DNA of 64,000 nt, taken from contig JAKMXF010000313.1 in assembly GCA_024704765.1 (NCBI GenBank), positions 217,450 to 281,449 on the forward strand. The letters are read 5' to 3'. The notes beneath the pieces were generated by a model. It did not search any database and had not been told where the DNA came from. It was given only the letters and a program-made list of their open reading frames with translations. Positions within the stretch are counted from its first letter, which is position 1. Every line of letters starts with the position of its first letter. Position numbers and translations under genes: made by a program. The DNA comes from Oopsacas minuta (Eukaryota; Porifera; Hexactinellida; Lyssacinosida; Leucopsacidae). Positions 10,871-22,232 of this stretch are shown one piece after another.

Positions 10871-11290
10871 AAAATTGTTGTAGAAACATGCTTTCTACGA
10901 CTATCCTGAGGTATTCGAGTATACTGAGTCCGATTATGGTAAATAACATCAATATTATTAAATCTCAATTGTTGTTTTGTCTGTTTGTTTGTCCGTTGAA
11001 TACCTCGAGGCGCAATGCGCCGAGTTCATCGCGGAGCAAAGAGCCAAAGGCTCGTACATTATATATCGCTATCGTACACCTAAATGCCGATTCCCTGCCA
11101 ATTGCGGTTTTAATATTACAATGTGCAGCACTCCCCCTGCTGCCCAGTTGTAGCGCCCTGTATAACGGATAGATGCTAAATCTCACAGGAAATCCTTGAG
11201 TCTCATACATTTAAATTAACCATCCTCCTGCAGCTCTCAATGTGAAAATCTTAAGGATTTTTTGGCTCATTATTCAAGATGTGGTAACCT

Positions 11291-11298
11291 TATAAATA
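11291..11298 (+). promoter_or_regulatory. TATA box candidate
   Basis: TATAAATA, 30 bases before the ATG at 11328. It would imply a very short 5' UTR, or transcription starting at the ATG. Confidence 0.35.
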
Positions 11299-11327
11299 TA
11301 TACAGTATTAGTTTAAACTTTTATTCT

Positions 11328-12065
11328 ATGGCATTTCACGACAGACATCTTGCTCGTAAAGAGCATCGTGCTATTCGAAAAGAAGAGAAGCTGGAATGGA
11401 AAGAAGATCGTCTTCATTCCCGTGCTTTAGGGGCTGCTTTACATGGAAACTTTGGGAAAGCAGTGCGTTTAGAATCTAAAGCTAATCACGTACACCATAG
11501 AGCAGAGGCCGCTGGTCTTCGAGCTGACATTCTGCATGCTGAGAGAGATATTATACACGGACATACACCTCTTCATTATGGACATGCTCCTCATCACCCC
11601 AATGTTGTTGTGGTTGAGAAGACAGTAGTTCAGGAAGTGCCCGTTTTTGTTCCTGCTCCTGCTCCCACCATTTCTCCACCTGTCTCCATCTACACACAAC
11701 CAACAGCGCCAGCTCCGCCCAGTCCCTACTATCCTCCACAAAATCCTCCCCCCAGCTACTATCCCCCTGGAACTGGATACAATCCTTCAGCACCTGCATC
11801 TTATCCTCCAGCACCTGCGTCGTACCCTCCAGCACCTGCGTCTTACCCTCCAGCACCTGCATCTTACCCTCCAGCACCTGCATCTTACCCTCCAGCACCT
11901 GTGCATTACCCTCCGGCACCTGGATATTACCCTCCGCCACCTGGATATTACCCTCCGCCACCTGGATCTTACCCCCCTGTACCTGGATCTAATCCGCCTC
12001 CTACAACTAGCCCTCCTACCTACCCACCTAATAGCCTCAGCTCCTCAACCTATCCTCCTCCTTAA
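11328..12065 (+). CDS. Charged/histidine-rich protein with PPAPASY heptad-repeat tail
   Basis: A 245-residue single-exon protein from ATG 11328; the frame is open to 11262 but without another ATG. Residues 1-75 are strongly charged and predicted helical (HLARKEHRAIRKEEKLEWKE, then HVHHRAEAAGLRADILHAER), with several histidines. A VVVVEKTVVQEVPVFVPAPA linker follows at about 93-112. The remainder is proline/tyrosine-rich, with about ten 7-residue units, first PPAPASY and later PPAPGYY and PPPPGSY variants, encoded by a 21-bp tandem repeat at about 11790-11990. There is no signal peptide or membrane segment. I do not recognise the N-terminal domain. Such tails are typical of structural, adhesive or scaffold proteins and can bind SH3/WW domains; the role here is unknown. 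The repeat keeps other frames open, so opposite-strand ORFs there are shadows. Confidence 0.75.
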   Translation: MAFHDRHLARKEHRAIRKEEKLEWKEDRLHSRALGAALHGNFGKAVRLESKANHVHHRAEAAGLRADILHAERDIIHGHTPLHYGHAPHHPNVVVVEKTVVQEVPVFVPAPAPTISPPVSIYTQPTAPAPPSPYYPPQNPPPSYYPPGTGYNPSAPASYPPAPASYPPAPASYPPAPASYPPAPASYPPAPVHYPPAPGYYPPPPGYYPPPPGSYPPVPGSNPPPTTSPPTYPPNSLSSSTYPPP

Positions 12066-13480
12066 TTGGTTATTTGAGTTTATGAGTTATAACATTGTTC
12101 TTTTGGATATAGATTTTATTCTCTTTATTATCAGTTTTGATTTGATAGATATGGATTTTATTTGTTAAATTTGGTGTGTCTCAACTTGTTATTTGATATA
12201 CTAGCATACCTGCTAGGGCGCATCACGACATGATGTCCTTAGGTGATACGTGCTCCGCACTTAGTGCCTCGAATATAGAAAAACACAGCTAAAATAGTAA
12301 TTATTACCCACTGTACATCAAATTATATCATTATGCCACTCTCCAGTGCGACTGATGCCGCTTCAATGAAATTGATAGAGTTTCAAATTTTGTACCTTCT
12401 TGATGACGTAATAATACATGACGTCTTTACCTAGTCAGTATTGGTCTCATTCTGACCGTCAGGATGTTACATACTGATATGGAAGGGTACTAGTGATGTG
12501 TTTTGACTGAGCAGCAGTGGTGTAGCTAGTCAGGATTAGTGTGCTGTTAATTTACAGTAACATAGCTAAAGTTGGAGGCACATATAACTACTACCCGTAA
12601 TGATTGAATAATGTTATTAATTTGTTAAACGTCCGGCCATTTTCTGTTGAATTTTTCAAAACATACCTTCAAATTACGCTTTTGCCCCCCCTTACATAAA
12701 ATCCTGAAAGACACCCTGTAATATACACCTCAGGTGAACGGCATTTGCACCAAAAATATAAATTAGAAACTAAAATGTCAGGAATGACACCGTTCCGTAC
12801 CGTTCTGTTTGGACAATTAATACTAACTAACGCTTGCTTGCTAAGTCGCTGCGCGACAGCTTAGTGCCTCAGGTTAGCTTAAGTATTAAATAGCTAAATT
12901 TCTTGATGGTTGGGTCGCTACACGACTGGGTATTATACTCTGTGCTACATACCTCAAAGATAACTTTTAGTTGAATTTTTATTCTGCATGGTCCATCTAA
13001 ATTCAATTTAATGGCCTTCTGTGGTGACATTGGAGCTGCTATGTGGCATTGGTTAGTAATCTGGGCCCTTTATGTCTCAAGTATTTAGAAATTTGGATAA
13101 TTTTTGTAGAGTCGTGATGACGCAATAATCCCATGATGAGTTAGCTTTTGGTCAGAATCATGACATCAGGCCATTTGTCACATTGAAGGGTACCTGTTAT
13201 TCAAATTTCAAACTTCTATCATGTATATTGGCTGAGCAGTGGTTAATAATGTGATTTTTTCGAAAATCCAAAAAGGTGACAATAGCGTCATAATTTCGTC
13301 ATAGGTGTGAATTTTCGTCCAAGACCCGAACTTGTCCGAACCAGATCCAAAATACCCCTGTATGCCAAAAATCAGTCCTGGGGTCTTCCAGTTTCTTCAA
13401 TCAATTCTGGACATACAAATATATATGGATTATATATCTCCGAAATTCATTCAGGAATATCCTATTAAATAGTTGAATTA
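12066..13480. other. Intergenic stretch with dispersed repeats
   Basis: Holds CpG-containing core motifs near 12205-12285 and 12825-12880 and a family E repeat copy at 13245-13400. No coding region is supported. Confidence 0.5.
13245..13400 (+). repeat. Dispersed repeat family E copy
   Basis: CCAAAAAGGTG, GGTGTGAATTTTCGTC and TACCCCTGTATGCCAAAAAT recur inverted at 62630-62765. A partial copy lies at 43560-43680. Confidence 0.75.
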
Positions 13481-13729
13481 CAGTAGATGGCGGATATAAG
13501 GACACCGGTAATAAGAACCTGAATTAGATTTACGGAATCTTTTGTATTCTACTCCATGAAATTTCCCGGATATAAGAACATTCTATGCCAGTTAAAAGAA
13601 CATGCCGGATATAAGGACAATATACTAGAAAACGGTTGCCATATACCCAATATAATTTATGCCGGTTGAAAGAACATGCTTAGAGTAGTATCTATTACGG
13701 ATATGTTTATAGAATCGGTAGAAATATAC

Positions 13730-15286
13730 CAGTGTTTCTCAAAGTGGGCCGTAGAGCCCCCCGGCCGCGCTGTAGGGTTGTTGGGGGCGGCCATGCAGCT
13801 AGGGGGCGTTAGGGTTTAGAAAGCCAAACAGAGATACAAAGTCACATCAAAACAGCGATACCATATTCCTAAATTTGAATTAAATAGAGGTGATGGCAAA
13901 ACTTCAAAGATCAGAGCCATTAACTACTACTATTGAAATGTTGATTATTTACTACAATCTACATTGCCTGGCCAAAAGTATTGAAACAATGTACCATTTG
14001 TGGCACACGGCGAGAATACCTTGAAAGATTCAATGGATAAAGCAGAAAGTAGAATAATAGCTTGTCATCATTTGTTGTTTATGATATATTTATGTTAAAA
14101 ATTTTTAGAATTCATCTTTAGCCTATAAACTAAGGTAGCATGTCTTTGGTGCCAGGTGTGAATTGTGGCAGGGTGTTCCGATACTTTTGGACGGGCAGTG
14201 TATTCACTGGGCATCGAGAGCATTTGGTCACCAAACATCTTAGTGGTCGCCTGCGCAACTCATTGGTCATTAATACAATCACCAAAATCAAAGCTTCAGC
14301 ACTAAAACTCAAGGAAAGAATTATTCGCCAATTATGTCACAAAAACGAAAGAGTATTTGAAAGTATGCGTTTACACACGGAAGTGAGGTGGCTCTCAAAT
14401 GGAAAGTGTTTTAGTCGGTTCTAATAGTGTCTTCGACACCATTTTGGAATTTTAGACGGAGAGATCCTGCAGTTAATGCAGATTGTCCGCGCTGAGAAAT
14501 CTGATCTAGCTTACTTACCTGACATTTATGATAAGATCAAAGCAATGAACTGCAACAAATAGACAATGTCGTCACTCTGGTCGATTGAAAAACATTGTCG
14601 TTGCTCGTTCATAGGGAAACTAACATTGTATAAACTGAATATCAGCAGACGAGAATATTACCAGTTTCCTTACTCAGCAGGACTTGAAATTTCAGATGAC
14701 GATTTACTAGCATATTGTTAGCACATTGAAAGGGGATGATTAAGCGATTTACTAATTTGTTGGAACTTGAAACACCACATACCCTAATTGACTCATTCTG
14801 TGTGGATGTTAAAACGATTCACTCTATTTGCAAGAAGAGTTGATGGGCAAACCGATTGCGAAGAAAAAAATCTTTTACAAAGATCTGAATAATTTAAGAT
14901 GGCAATCCCATGACTGAGTATATTTCCCAATTTGTGGCAAGTAGAAAAACTGCTAGTTTAGGCGTTCCCTATATCTTCTCTCGTTGAGAGAGGATTTAGC
15001 GCAACCGTTTAATAGCTAACGAAGCAAATAAACAGGCTAGATATTTCTCAATGTGGAGATTGGAGATTGTTGCTAGTTGCTCACTGATATGAAACCGGAT
15101 ATAAGAAGGCTTATCTACGAATATCACACTCAAATACTTCCTTCTAATTGATTAAACTAAGAAATTTATTATTACTATCATTAAACAAATAAAAATGTAG
15201 CAGAAAATAGAAACTTTCTAGAGGGGACAGTATAGAGGGTAAACAGTAATCATGGGGCGCTAGAATAAATAAGTTGAGAAACACTG
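13730..15286 (+). mobile_element. hAT element (Charlie/ZBED-type), degenerate, nested
   Basis: TIRs CAGTGTTTCTCAAAGTGGG (left) and AAGTTGAGAAACACTG (right) are typical hAT ends. From 14210 a plus-strand frame encodes REHLVTKHLSGRLRNSLVIN, IKASALKLKERIIRQLCHKN and LHTEVRWLSNGKCFSRF, the conserved block of ZBED5/FAM200-like transposases. It then breaks into frames with many stops to about 15060. Possible decayed flanks are AAATATAC and AATCGTAC. The element is dead. Confidence 0.75.
13962..14200. mobile_element. Tc1/mariner-like MITE inside the hAT element
   Basis: 239 bp with inverted ends CATTGCCTGGCCAAAAGTAT and ATACTTTTGGACGGGCAGTG, flanked by TA at 13960-13961 and 14201-14202. It contains no transposase. 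Confidence 0.85.
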
Positions 15287-15427
15287 AATCGTACTGTAGA
15301 TATGAGAACCGTTTCTATAATATGGTTCCTACATCCAAAAGTGTCTAAATGAAGTGTTCACATAACCGGCATCCATCACATATACTACATACCGGCATCC
15401 ACTGTATTTCTATACTCAGTATACTGT

Positions 15428-16111
15428 TTGCATGACGTACTACGAATATGGATAATATTTTGTTCCCTTCTGAATTCAGAGAGCAGAGTATATTCAGAAG
15501 TCACTATTACATCTACCAATAAGATGATACGATCTTCCTCCACTTCTCTGGGGTACCCTCGCTCCCTCCTGTATAGTGGGAGTAAATTTGAGGGACATCA
15601 ACAGTGCAAGGGTAACAGCTATGATATAGAGGTTGTATTACAACACGTAGATACTCCTAAGCAAACCTTGAATGGCTATCTCAAGATACGCGGTCTCGCC
15701 TCACAGTACCCAGTCATGACAAGGTTCTTTGAAGGAGAGATAATCAGTCCGAAGTATCCTTTCCTCACACGTAAATGGGATGCAGACGAGGAGGTAGATG
15801 GTAAGCACTGGTCCAAGTTCCCCTCATTTCAATCACACTTCACTAAATCCTTCAACAACGATGACTTTGACTATTCACAACTGGAAACTCAAGATGACGT
15901 GTACATGCGTTGGAAAGAACAATTTCTAGTGCCAGACCACAAGGTAAGAGACATCAGCGGAGCATCATTTGCAGGATTCTATTACATTTCATATCAGCGT
16001 AGCAATGCTTCTATTGTAGGGTATTATTTTCATAGGAATTCTGAATGGTTTCAATCTCTCATGTTAGATCACGTGCCTGATAGAGTCACACAGGTTTTCC
16101 AGTTCAAATGA
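15428..16111 (+). CDS. GID4: GID4/Vid24, substrate receptor of the CTLH/GID E3 ubiquitin ligase
   Basis: 227 residues, single exon. From residue 46 the protein matches GID4, the receptor that recruits N-terminal Pro/degron substrates to the CTLH ubiquitin ligase: [97 protein letters not shown] and the C-terminal [12 protein letters not shown]. The beta-barrel domain looks complete to the usual C-terminus (VFQFK). The start is uncertain. The first ATG (15428) gives a hydrophobic stretch foreign to GID4 and lies only 22 bases after a transposon end; ATG 15524 (residue 33, MIRSSSTS) may be correct. A splice acceptor at TTCCCTTCTGAATTCAG (ending 15479) could also join an unseen upstream exon. Confidence in identity is high. 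Confidence 0.93.
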   Translation: MHDVLRIWIIFCSLLNSESRVYSEVTITSTNKMIRSSSTSLGYPRSLLYSGSKFEGHQQCKGNSYDIEVVLQHVDTPKQTLNGYLKIRGLASQYPVMTRFFEGEIISPKYPFLTRKWDADEEVDGKHWSKFPSFQSHFTKSFNNDDFDYSQLETQDDVYMRWKEQFLVPDHKVRDISGASFAGFYYISYQRSNASIVGYYFHRNSEWFQSLMLDHVPDRVTQVFQFK

Positions 16112-16771
16112 GATTAATTTACTGTATTGTATGTCATTATACTTGTTGTGTTTAATTGATTGTATATTATGTGTCATGGTGTTACTATTTCGTTTGTGAT
16201 TATTATTTGGCCCCCTCCAATTTTGATTACTTACACATCACAGGGGATATTCCCATTTCGCCTACTCTGCTTCCAATTCGCCTCTTATTCGAAATAGCGT
16301 CAATTCACCTACTCATTCATCAATGGATATCCGCTATTAACGAATATGTGGCTTATTAATTCCACGAGCAGCTTCGCTTGCTCTCGCTGCGCGGCTTGAG
16401 AACACTATGTTCGCATGTAATTCGGCAATTCGTGCGTCGAATTTTTTCATAAGAACAATTGATATTACTTTTGACTTGAAATAGCGAAATTCAGTACTTA
16501 TTACTCCAGTAAAATAGATGAAACAATCTTTGATACTATTTAGAAATTTATTTACTAGATACATATACAAACAACAATAAATTTACATATGATGAACTTG
16601 TATATGCGAAATTCGGATTCAGCGCGCACTTTGTTACCCAATTGTAGTCGTTAAGAGCAAATCTCTACGAATATTTGGGGATTTTAACTATTTGTTTATA
16701 GAAAGAAAATGTTTAATTTGTAGCCGTTGGGCTAAATTGCCCTTACAAAAATATCCATAAAAACAATACAT
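16112..16771. other. Intergenic stretch with repeat family C and a CpG-core motif
   Basis: The CpG-containing core GCTTCGCTTGCTCTCGCTGC is at 16371-16390, followed by a family C copy on the minus strand at about 16555-16625. Otherwise nothing is recognised. Confidence 0.5.
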
Positions 16772-17155
16772 GAGGCATTAGTCGATCGTGTTAAACAAGA
16801 TCCCGATCCCGATCTCGATAATTTTTCCGATCGTTTGTGTAATATTCAAAGACATATATTTTTGATAGTTACATCATTTCTTATGCCAAAAGAAGCATAG
16901 GTGGAGAATCAATGCATTCTACGAACGAATATTGCTGATTGTTAGACACAAATTTGGAACAATTACCTAAGTATAAAAAACGCTAATAATAGTAGCATTC
17001 AAAGTATACAAAAATGATCGAAAATTTTTGTGCAAAAAGCATCGCGATCTTACATCCGATCCTTAATAACACAATGATCGCCGATCGTCTCCAGATGATC
17101 AAAAAAGTATCACGATCGTGATCGAGCGATCAATGATCGTACGATCCTAATGCCC
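16772..17155. mobile_element. GATCG-rich MITE
   Basis: Inverted ends GGCATTAGTCGATCG (left) and CGATCCTAATGCC (right). The interior is unusually dense in GATC and CGATCG words at both ends (16785-16835 and 17040-17147), while the middle is ordinary AT-rich sequence. No coding capacity. The superfamily is not determined. Confidence 0.6.
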
Positions 17156-17158
17156 TAT

Positions 17159-17218
17159 AAATACATACATACATACATACATACATACATACATACATAC
17201 ATACATACATACATACAT
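17159..17218. repeat. (ATAC)n microsatellite
   Basis: About 15 tandem ACAT/ATAC units directly after the GATCG-rich MITE. Confidence 0.95.
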
Positions 17219-17299
17219 CATGCATACAAAATAATACGGCAAATAAGTCAACAACAATACTAACAAAATACTCTAAAGGACATCAGTATCTTCCAGTCA

Positions 17300-18240
17300 T
17301 CAACTTCAGGAATCAAAGGTGTCAGTTGAACTATTAAAATTTTAAAGTCCATAGGGTATCAGAGAGTTCTTGAACTGGTTAGTTTTGTTTTTTGTGAGGG
17401 ATAGATTTGATAAATTAACGCTAGATACTCGGTCTATATCCATCCCTTCGATCGTAATGGGAGGAATACTAAGGGTGTTTTTGGAACGATATAATCATGT
17501 CCTTAGTTTTTAATAATGTTGGGTATCATTTTGTTCTCGATCGACCAAGAAGCTGCTTAGTCCATGAGTGTCTGCATGGGGCTAAAGCTACCCTTCTGGA
17601 CCTGCACAGATAAGGTGTATCGTCCATATACTTGTGCATAGTACATGGAGGGTGCAAATCACTCAGTACAATGAAGAGGAGGGCCCAGCAATGATCTTTG
17701 TAGGACAGACCCCTTCAGACAAACCCAGTCGGACAACTCCTGACCAACCCTCGCCCTTTTGAACCTATTCGATAAAAAGGCACATAACCGTCTAATGATA
17801 ATATTGGAAGTCATAGTTTTTACATTTCGTGATTAATACTGTGTGGTCCACATGATCGAAAGCACGGTAGTCCAATAGGACTACGTGTAAGGCTTTCCTT
17901 CCCTCTGCCCTAAGGAGCCAAGTGTGGACCATATCAATGAGTGCATGTGTGGTAAATAGGCCTTTAAGTCCCCCCGTAGTTATTCGTATCTACCCTGTCA
18001 GCAATGATGTCGAGCATCCATCCTCCTATGATTCTCTTTAGTTGTTTCGACAGTACGGTAGTCAGTGAATTTAGTCTCAAATCCTTATTAATTGCTCTAG
18101 GAAAGTTTCTTTTGGGATGGGTATAACATTGGCGTATTTCCAAATAAATGGCAAGTAATCGGATGGATGCATTACAGATAGTACATACCGAATGCGCTAA
18201 AGTGAAAGCATGGGAGAATCCAACCGGGAATATCATCAGA
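17300..18240 (-). pseudogene. Non-LTR retrotransposon reverse-transcriptase relic
   Basis: On the minus strand, 18236-17964 encodes FPRAINKDLRLNSLTTVLSK, QLKRIIGGWMLDIIADRVD and TNNYGG, a typical LINE RT finger/palm segment. Further along (17611-17637) lies KYMDDT, the YxDD-type active-site motif. The frame is broken several times between and after these. It resembles LINE clades of the CR1/Jockey type; the exact clade cannot be fixed from this fragment. No endonuclease domain or 3' tail is visible. Confidence 0.75.
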
Positions 18241-18461
18241 GCATGTAGCTTTGTGTATCTTTATCCTAGTAAGCAGTTTCAAAATGGTGTCAGTGTCGAT
18301 GGTATAGTTTGGGGGTACTGGGTAATCTAGCGGAACCAAACCCACAGCAATAAATTTACATATGAGAAACTTGAAAATGCGAAAATCGGATTCAACGTAC
18401 TTTCTTACCCCATTTTATCCTTTCAGAGCAAGTCTCCATGAATATTTTGAGATTTCAATTA

Positions 18462-18825
18462 CAGTAGAACCTCTATAAGTGAGGAAGGTCGGGACAGCGA
18501 ATCTCCTGATAACCCACCATTCCACATTTATAACTTTTCAAATGTAAATGTCCTTACATCACATATTTTTGAGTCAATATTTATAGCTACTTCCTCCAAC
18601 ACCTGTTTTTTCAAATATATTTGATTATTATAATATGGCCTTAGGGTTGTTTGGTTGAATATACTAATTTTAAGAAATTTTCCTCAGAAACTCAAATATT
18701 TCAATTCATCATAGCGATAAATACTTTATCGTAGATTCCCCCACTTTTAGAGGTAAATTTCAATGATCTAAGGCATAATTATCTCTAAAGTATGCCCCCA
18801 CTCCCCGCTTATAGAGGTTGCACTA
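18462..18825. mobile_element. pogo/Tigger-like MITE
   Basis: Ends CAGTAGAACCTCTATAAG and CTTATAGAGGTTGCACTA, with TA on each side. No coding capacity. Confidence 0.7.
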
Positions 18826-19673
18826 TATTTGTTTACTTTATATTTATAAAACAACAAATATATATATAGATATGATGGATTCAATTAATCACAAGATGTA
18901 AGTTATCGAGACTAATCAAATTTACTGTTGTTCTCCATATTTTAGCATAAATATTTGTGCCAGTTACCAAGAACTACGCTATATGGCAAATGAATCAATT
19001 TATAGCTATGTATTATAACAACAATGGTAACATCATGTATTCACATTTATTATGTAGGAAATATCAATAAAATTGATTTTACAATGCCTAATAATATACT
19101 ATGTGTATAGGAATATTTTTCATATACGTATGTTATTGGTCCCAAAATATTACAATACACTATTTGCATTACAAGAATATACACTATATACGTAGGAATA
19201 TATTTTCTCAGCCCGACACTATTCTTATATTGTGTATACACTGTTATAGTTTTCCTGTATAATTAGTTAGGAACTAAATTCAAAATTGTTTGTGTACGTT
19301 ATTTCAGCATTGTTACTTGTTTGGTCAAATTTTAAGCCCCTCAGGATTTGTCCCCCCAGTTTCAAATTCCTAGATACGCCACTGGATAAATCATATTTTC
19401 ACACCTTTTGCATATATTTCAAAAAGATGCTAGGAATTTTGTTTCAATGGTTAGCCAGGGACTCAGGGAGTAATAGGATGATAATTATTGGGAAACTTAA
19501 CCATAGATTTGAGGGTACAACATGAAGTATAAAGGGGGCTAATTGTATTGAATGTTACGAACTCATGATAGTCAACACAATTATTGTTTTTATCCTGAAA
19601 TAATTCTCAGACTCAGGAGCCCAGATCAGTCCATTCCCCATTTACGCGTATACAGGTAAATTTCAATTATTTA

Positions 19674-19903
19674 CAGTTGAACCTGCATAAACCGACGCTC
19701 ATTGGGACGTGAAAATTGGTTGGGTTAGCAAATTATCGGATTATAGAGGTGAATTTGTATTGGTCTGAAGCTATTTCTAGAGATCTTCCGGATCATTCAG
19801 GTGTCAGGTTATGCAGTTTCTCTGTATCCCCTCGCTTATAGAGTTTAATTTCTGTGGAAATAAATGAAGGTTGACAAATTGCTCTACTTAAGAGGTTGCA
19901 CTG
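19674..19903. mobile_element. pogo/Tigger-like MITE
   Basis: Starts CAGTTGAACCTGCATAAACC and ends AAGAGGTTGCACTG, flanked by TA. The interior (TCGGATTATAGAGGTGAATT) is shared with the elements at 37166 and 54231. Confidence 0.7.
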
Positions 19904-21054
19904 TATGCTGTTTTCATATAAAACTTGGTTAAACCTTGCGCATGATTTACATCTTAACTATATACTAGCAAGCTCATGCTTGCTATCGCTGCGCGGCCTT
20001 CGAACACTTTGTGCCTGAAGAAGGAAACCAATCGGGCGCCTCTTGTTTTCTGATTTATTTAGTAAAATAAACTACATACATATCGACCACTAAAACGACT
20101 CAGTATAGTGGTTACGCTACAGACTAATTTCTATACAGGATTCGCTAACATAGTAACATGTTTAAGCAATTGGCTTGTGAATCATTTTGCGAAATAGGAA
20201 TTATTAAGTATTTTTTGTTCCATTTTAATTAACCTTCGTTAGAGGCTAAAATCTGATTGGCAAAGATCATTTCACACCACATCTCTAAGAGGTGTGAAAA
20301 TTATACAATTGTGATAATAACCTTTGCGATGTTCGTAAACATTGCGTGTAGTTTAGTACCATTGTCGACCTTCAATGACCACTGGTTTTTACCGAACGGC
20401 TGATGACACCATGCATACATACAGACACTGCTCTGTCTGCACATTTAATAGTATAGATTTTGCGAATAGAGTACAAATTTCTCACATAAACAGACAATGA
20501 CATTATGTATCCGTGAGGAATATGTGAAAACTTACAAGAAAATACCGTTAACTCGCTTAATTTGGGCACCGATTAATCGGGACAAATCTCCAGGAATGGA
20601 ATCATACCACGAAAGTTAATACAATTTCGAGGGTCGATGTGTGTATAACTAGACTTAGCTCGCCTAACGGTGTCGAACAAGAGATCACTTGATAGGGTTA
20701 GAACAAATTTTAAGGATGGACTGTTATCACATTCCTGCGTTGCTAAGGAATTTCCCGAATACCGTATTCGAATAAGCGCTTTGGTGCTTATTCAGGGAAA
20801 CACGGTATATTCAAGCGACCACTCATACGACGGAAAATTTTTCACTAATTACGAATATCAACATCAAACTCGTTTCAATTTGGGAGTAATATGCGTTTGA
20901 ATATCTTCAAAATGTGTCCAAAAGTGGCACATTTGGACAGTTGCACTGGTTCCCCTACGGAAGTTGGAAACTTTTCGGAACATTTTACTAGATAACTTAA
21001 TTAACTCATTGGTTTAGAAATTTCTTGTAAGAAATTTGTTCCCAGATTGTCCTG

Positions 21055-21668
21055 ACTAGTTGATAATATTCCCTGATAGTTGATGATATTCCCTGATAGT
21101 TGATGATATTCCCTGAGAGTTGATAATATTCCCTGAGAGTTGATAATATTCCCTGATAGTTGATAATATTCCTTGACTAGTTGATAATATTCCCTGATAG
21201 TTGATAATATTTCCTGATAGTTGATAATATTCCCTGATAGTTGATAATATTCCCTGATAGTTGATAATATTCCTTGACTAGTTGATAATATTCCCTGATA
21301 GTTGATGATATTCCCTGATAGTTGATAATATTCCCTGAGAGTTGATGATATTCCCTGATAGTTGATAATATTCCCTGATAGTTGATGATATTCCCTGATA
21401 GTTGATGATATTCCCTGATAGTTGATGATATTCCCTGAGAGTTGATGATATTCCCTGAGAGTTGATGATATTCCCTGATAGTTGATAATATTCCCTGATA
21501 GTTGATGATATTCCCTGATAGTTGATGATATTCCCTGATAGTTGATGATATTCCCTGATAGTTGATGATATTCCCTGATAGTTGATGATATTCCCTGATA
21601 GTTGATAATATTCCCTGACTAGTTGATAATATTCCCTGACTAATTGATAATATTCCCTGACTAGTTGT
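21055..21668. repeat. 20-bp minisatellite upstream of timeless
   Basis: About 30 tandem copies of GTTGATRATATTCCCTGAKA (20 bp), with a few 21-bp units containing TGACTAG near both ends and in the middle. Point variants (GATAAT/GATGAT, CTGATAG/CTGAGAG) are arranged irregularly. Because 20 is not a multiple of 3, all reading frames cycle; the 132-residue minus-strand ORF here is a by-product. The array ends 345 bp before the timeless ATG. Confidence 0.97.
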
Positions 21669-22013
21669 GGGATCAAATCAAATCAAATCCACAAGTCAGG
21701 TCATCGGTCACCAATGGTGCAAGGTGAGTTATCGCCAAAAAGTTGTGATCTTTCGCTTTAGAAAAATTCACACTCCAGGTGAAACAATTATATATCGTAG
21801 AATATTTTTGTTAATCTGATTGAAATTAGCCACTATAGTCCGTCCATTAGATTGGGCAAGATCCCTATTCCCGCTAAGATACAACTTTCACTTTAGCGTA
21901 AACCTATGATATAACACAAATAATTCGATTAGATTAATCCAAGGTTAACCCGTTGAGTGGAAATCAATTGTAACTATCGTTTCATTTAGTTTAGTTGTAG
22001 TCAGATTTATCAA
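21669..22013 (+). promoter_or_regulatory. Presumed timeless promoter / 5' UTR
   Basis: 345 bp between the minisatellite and the ATG. No TATA box is obvious near the start. AATCAAATCAAATC repeats occur at 21675-21688. The assignment is by position only. Confidence 0.35.
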
Positions 22014-22232
22014 ATGTCTGCTGACGAACTTCTAGCAACTTACAGCGGACTTGGTACCAGGGATGGAGAGAACTATTACAAAGGAGAAGAGTGTCTAGCT
22101 TGTGTGAAAGATCTTATTCGTTTCCTTAGAAACGATGAATTGGTGTCTTCTCGTGTCAGGCGGCACCTTGGACAGGCCCGTATTCTACAGAGAGATCTTA
22201 TTCCCATTCTCAGTAACTTCCATCAAGACAAG
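22014..22232 (+). CDS. TIMELESS: timeless exon 1 (residues 1-73)
   Basis: Starts at ATG 22014 (MSADELLATYSGLG). It includes CVKDLIRFLRNDE and ends PILSNFHQDK at donor AAG|GTTAGA. The open frame continues only 13 residues beyond the donor. Confidence 0.93.

Larger units (their letters stand above)
10342..11290. other. Mosaic of dispersed repeats upstream of the proline-rich gene
   Basis: Contains a family B repeat copy (10497-10640), family C copies (10650-10735 and 10795-10870) and a CpG-containing core at about 11000-11060. No gene is supported. Confidence 0.55.
13481..15404. mobile_element. pogo/Tigger-like MITE, split by a hAT insertion
   Basis: Ends are inverted repeats: CAGTAGATGGCGG at the left and CCGGCATCCACTG at the right, flanked by TA on both sides (13479-13480 and 15405-15406). 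Internal GGATATAAGRACAT-type repeats occur on both sides of the insertion. Nearly all of its length (13730-15286) is a later hAT element. Confidence 0.75.
18241..21054. other. Intergenic repeat-rich stretch
   Basis: Contains a family C copy (18345-18400, minus), two pogo/Tigger-like MITEs (listed separately), a CpG-core hairpin near 19968-20035 (AGCAAGCTCATGCTTGCT) and a short GCTTATTC-type inverted repeat around 20775-20800. No gene is supported. Confidence 0.5.

Noticed and set aside
11469-12168. Additional ORFs on both strands over the proline-rich gene (up to 173 residues)
   Set aside because: They follow from the 21-bp repeat, which keeps all frames open; only the frame from 11328 has non-repetitive, protein-like N-terminal sequence.
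21055-21668. Regular short repeats resembling a CRISPR array, plus a 132-residue ORF on the minus strand
   Set aside because: Units are contiguous with no unique spacers and the context is eukaryotic; the ORF exists only because a stop-free 20-bp unit cycles through three frames.
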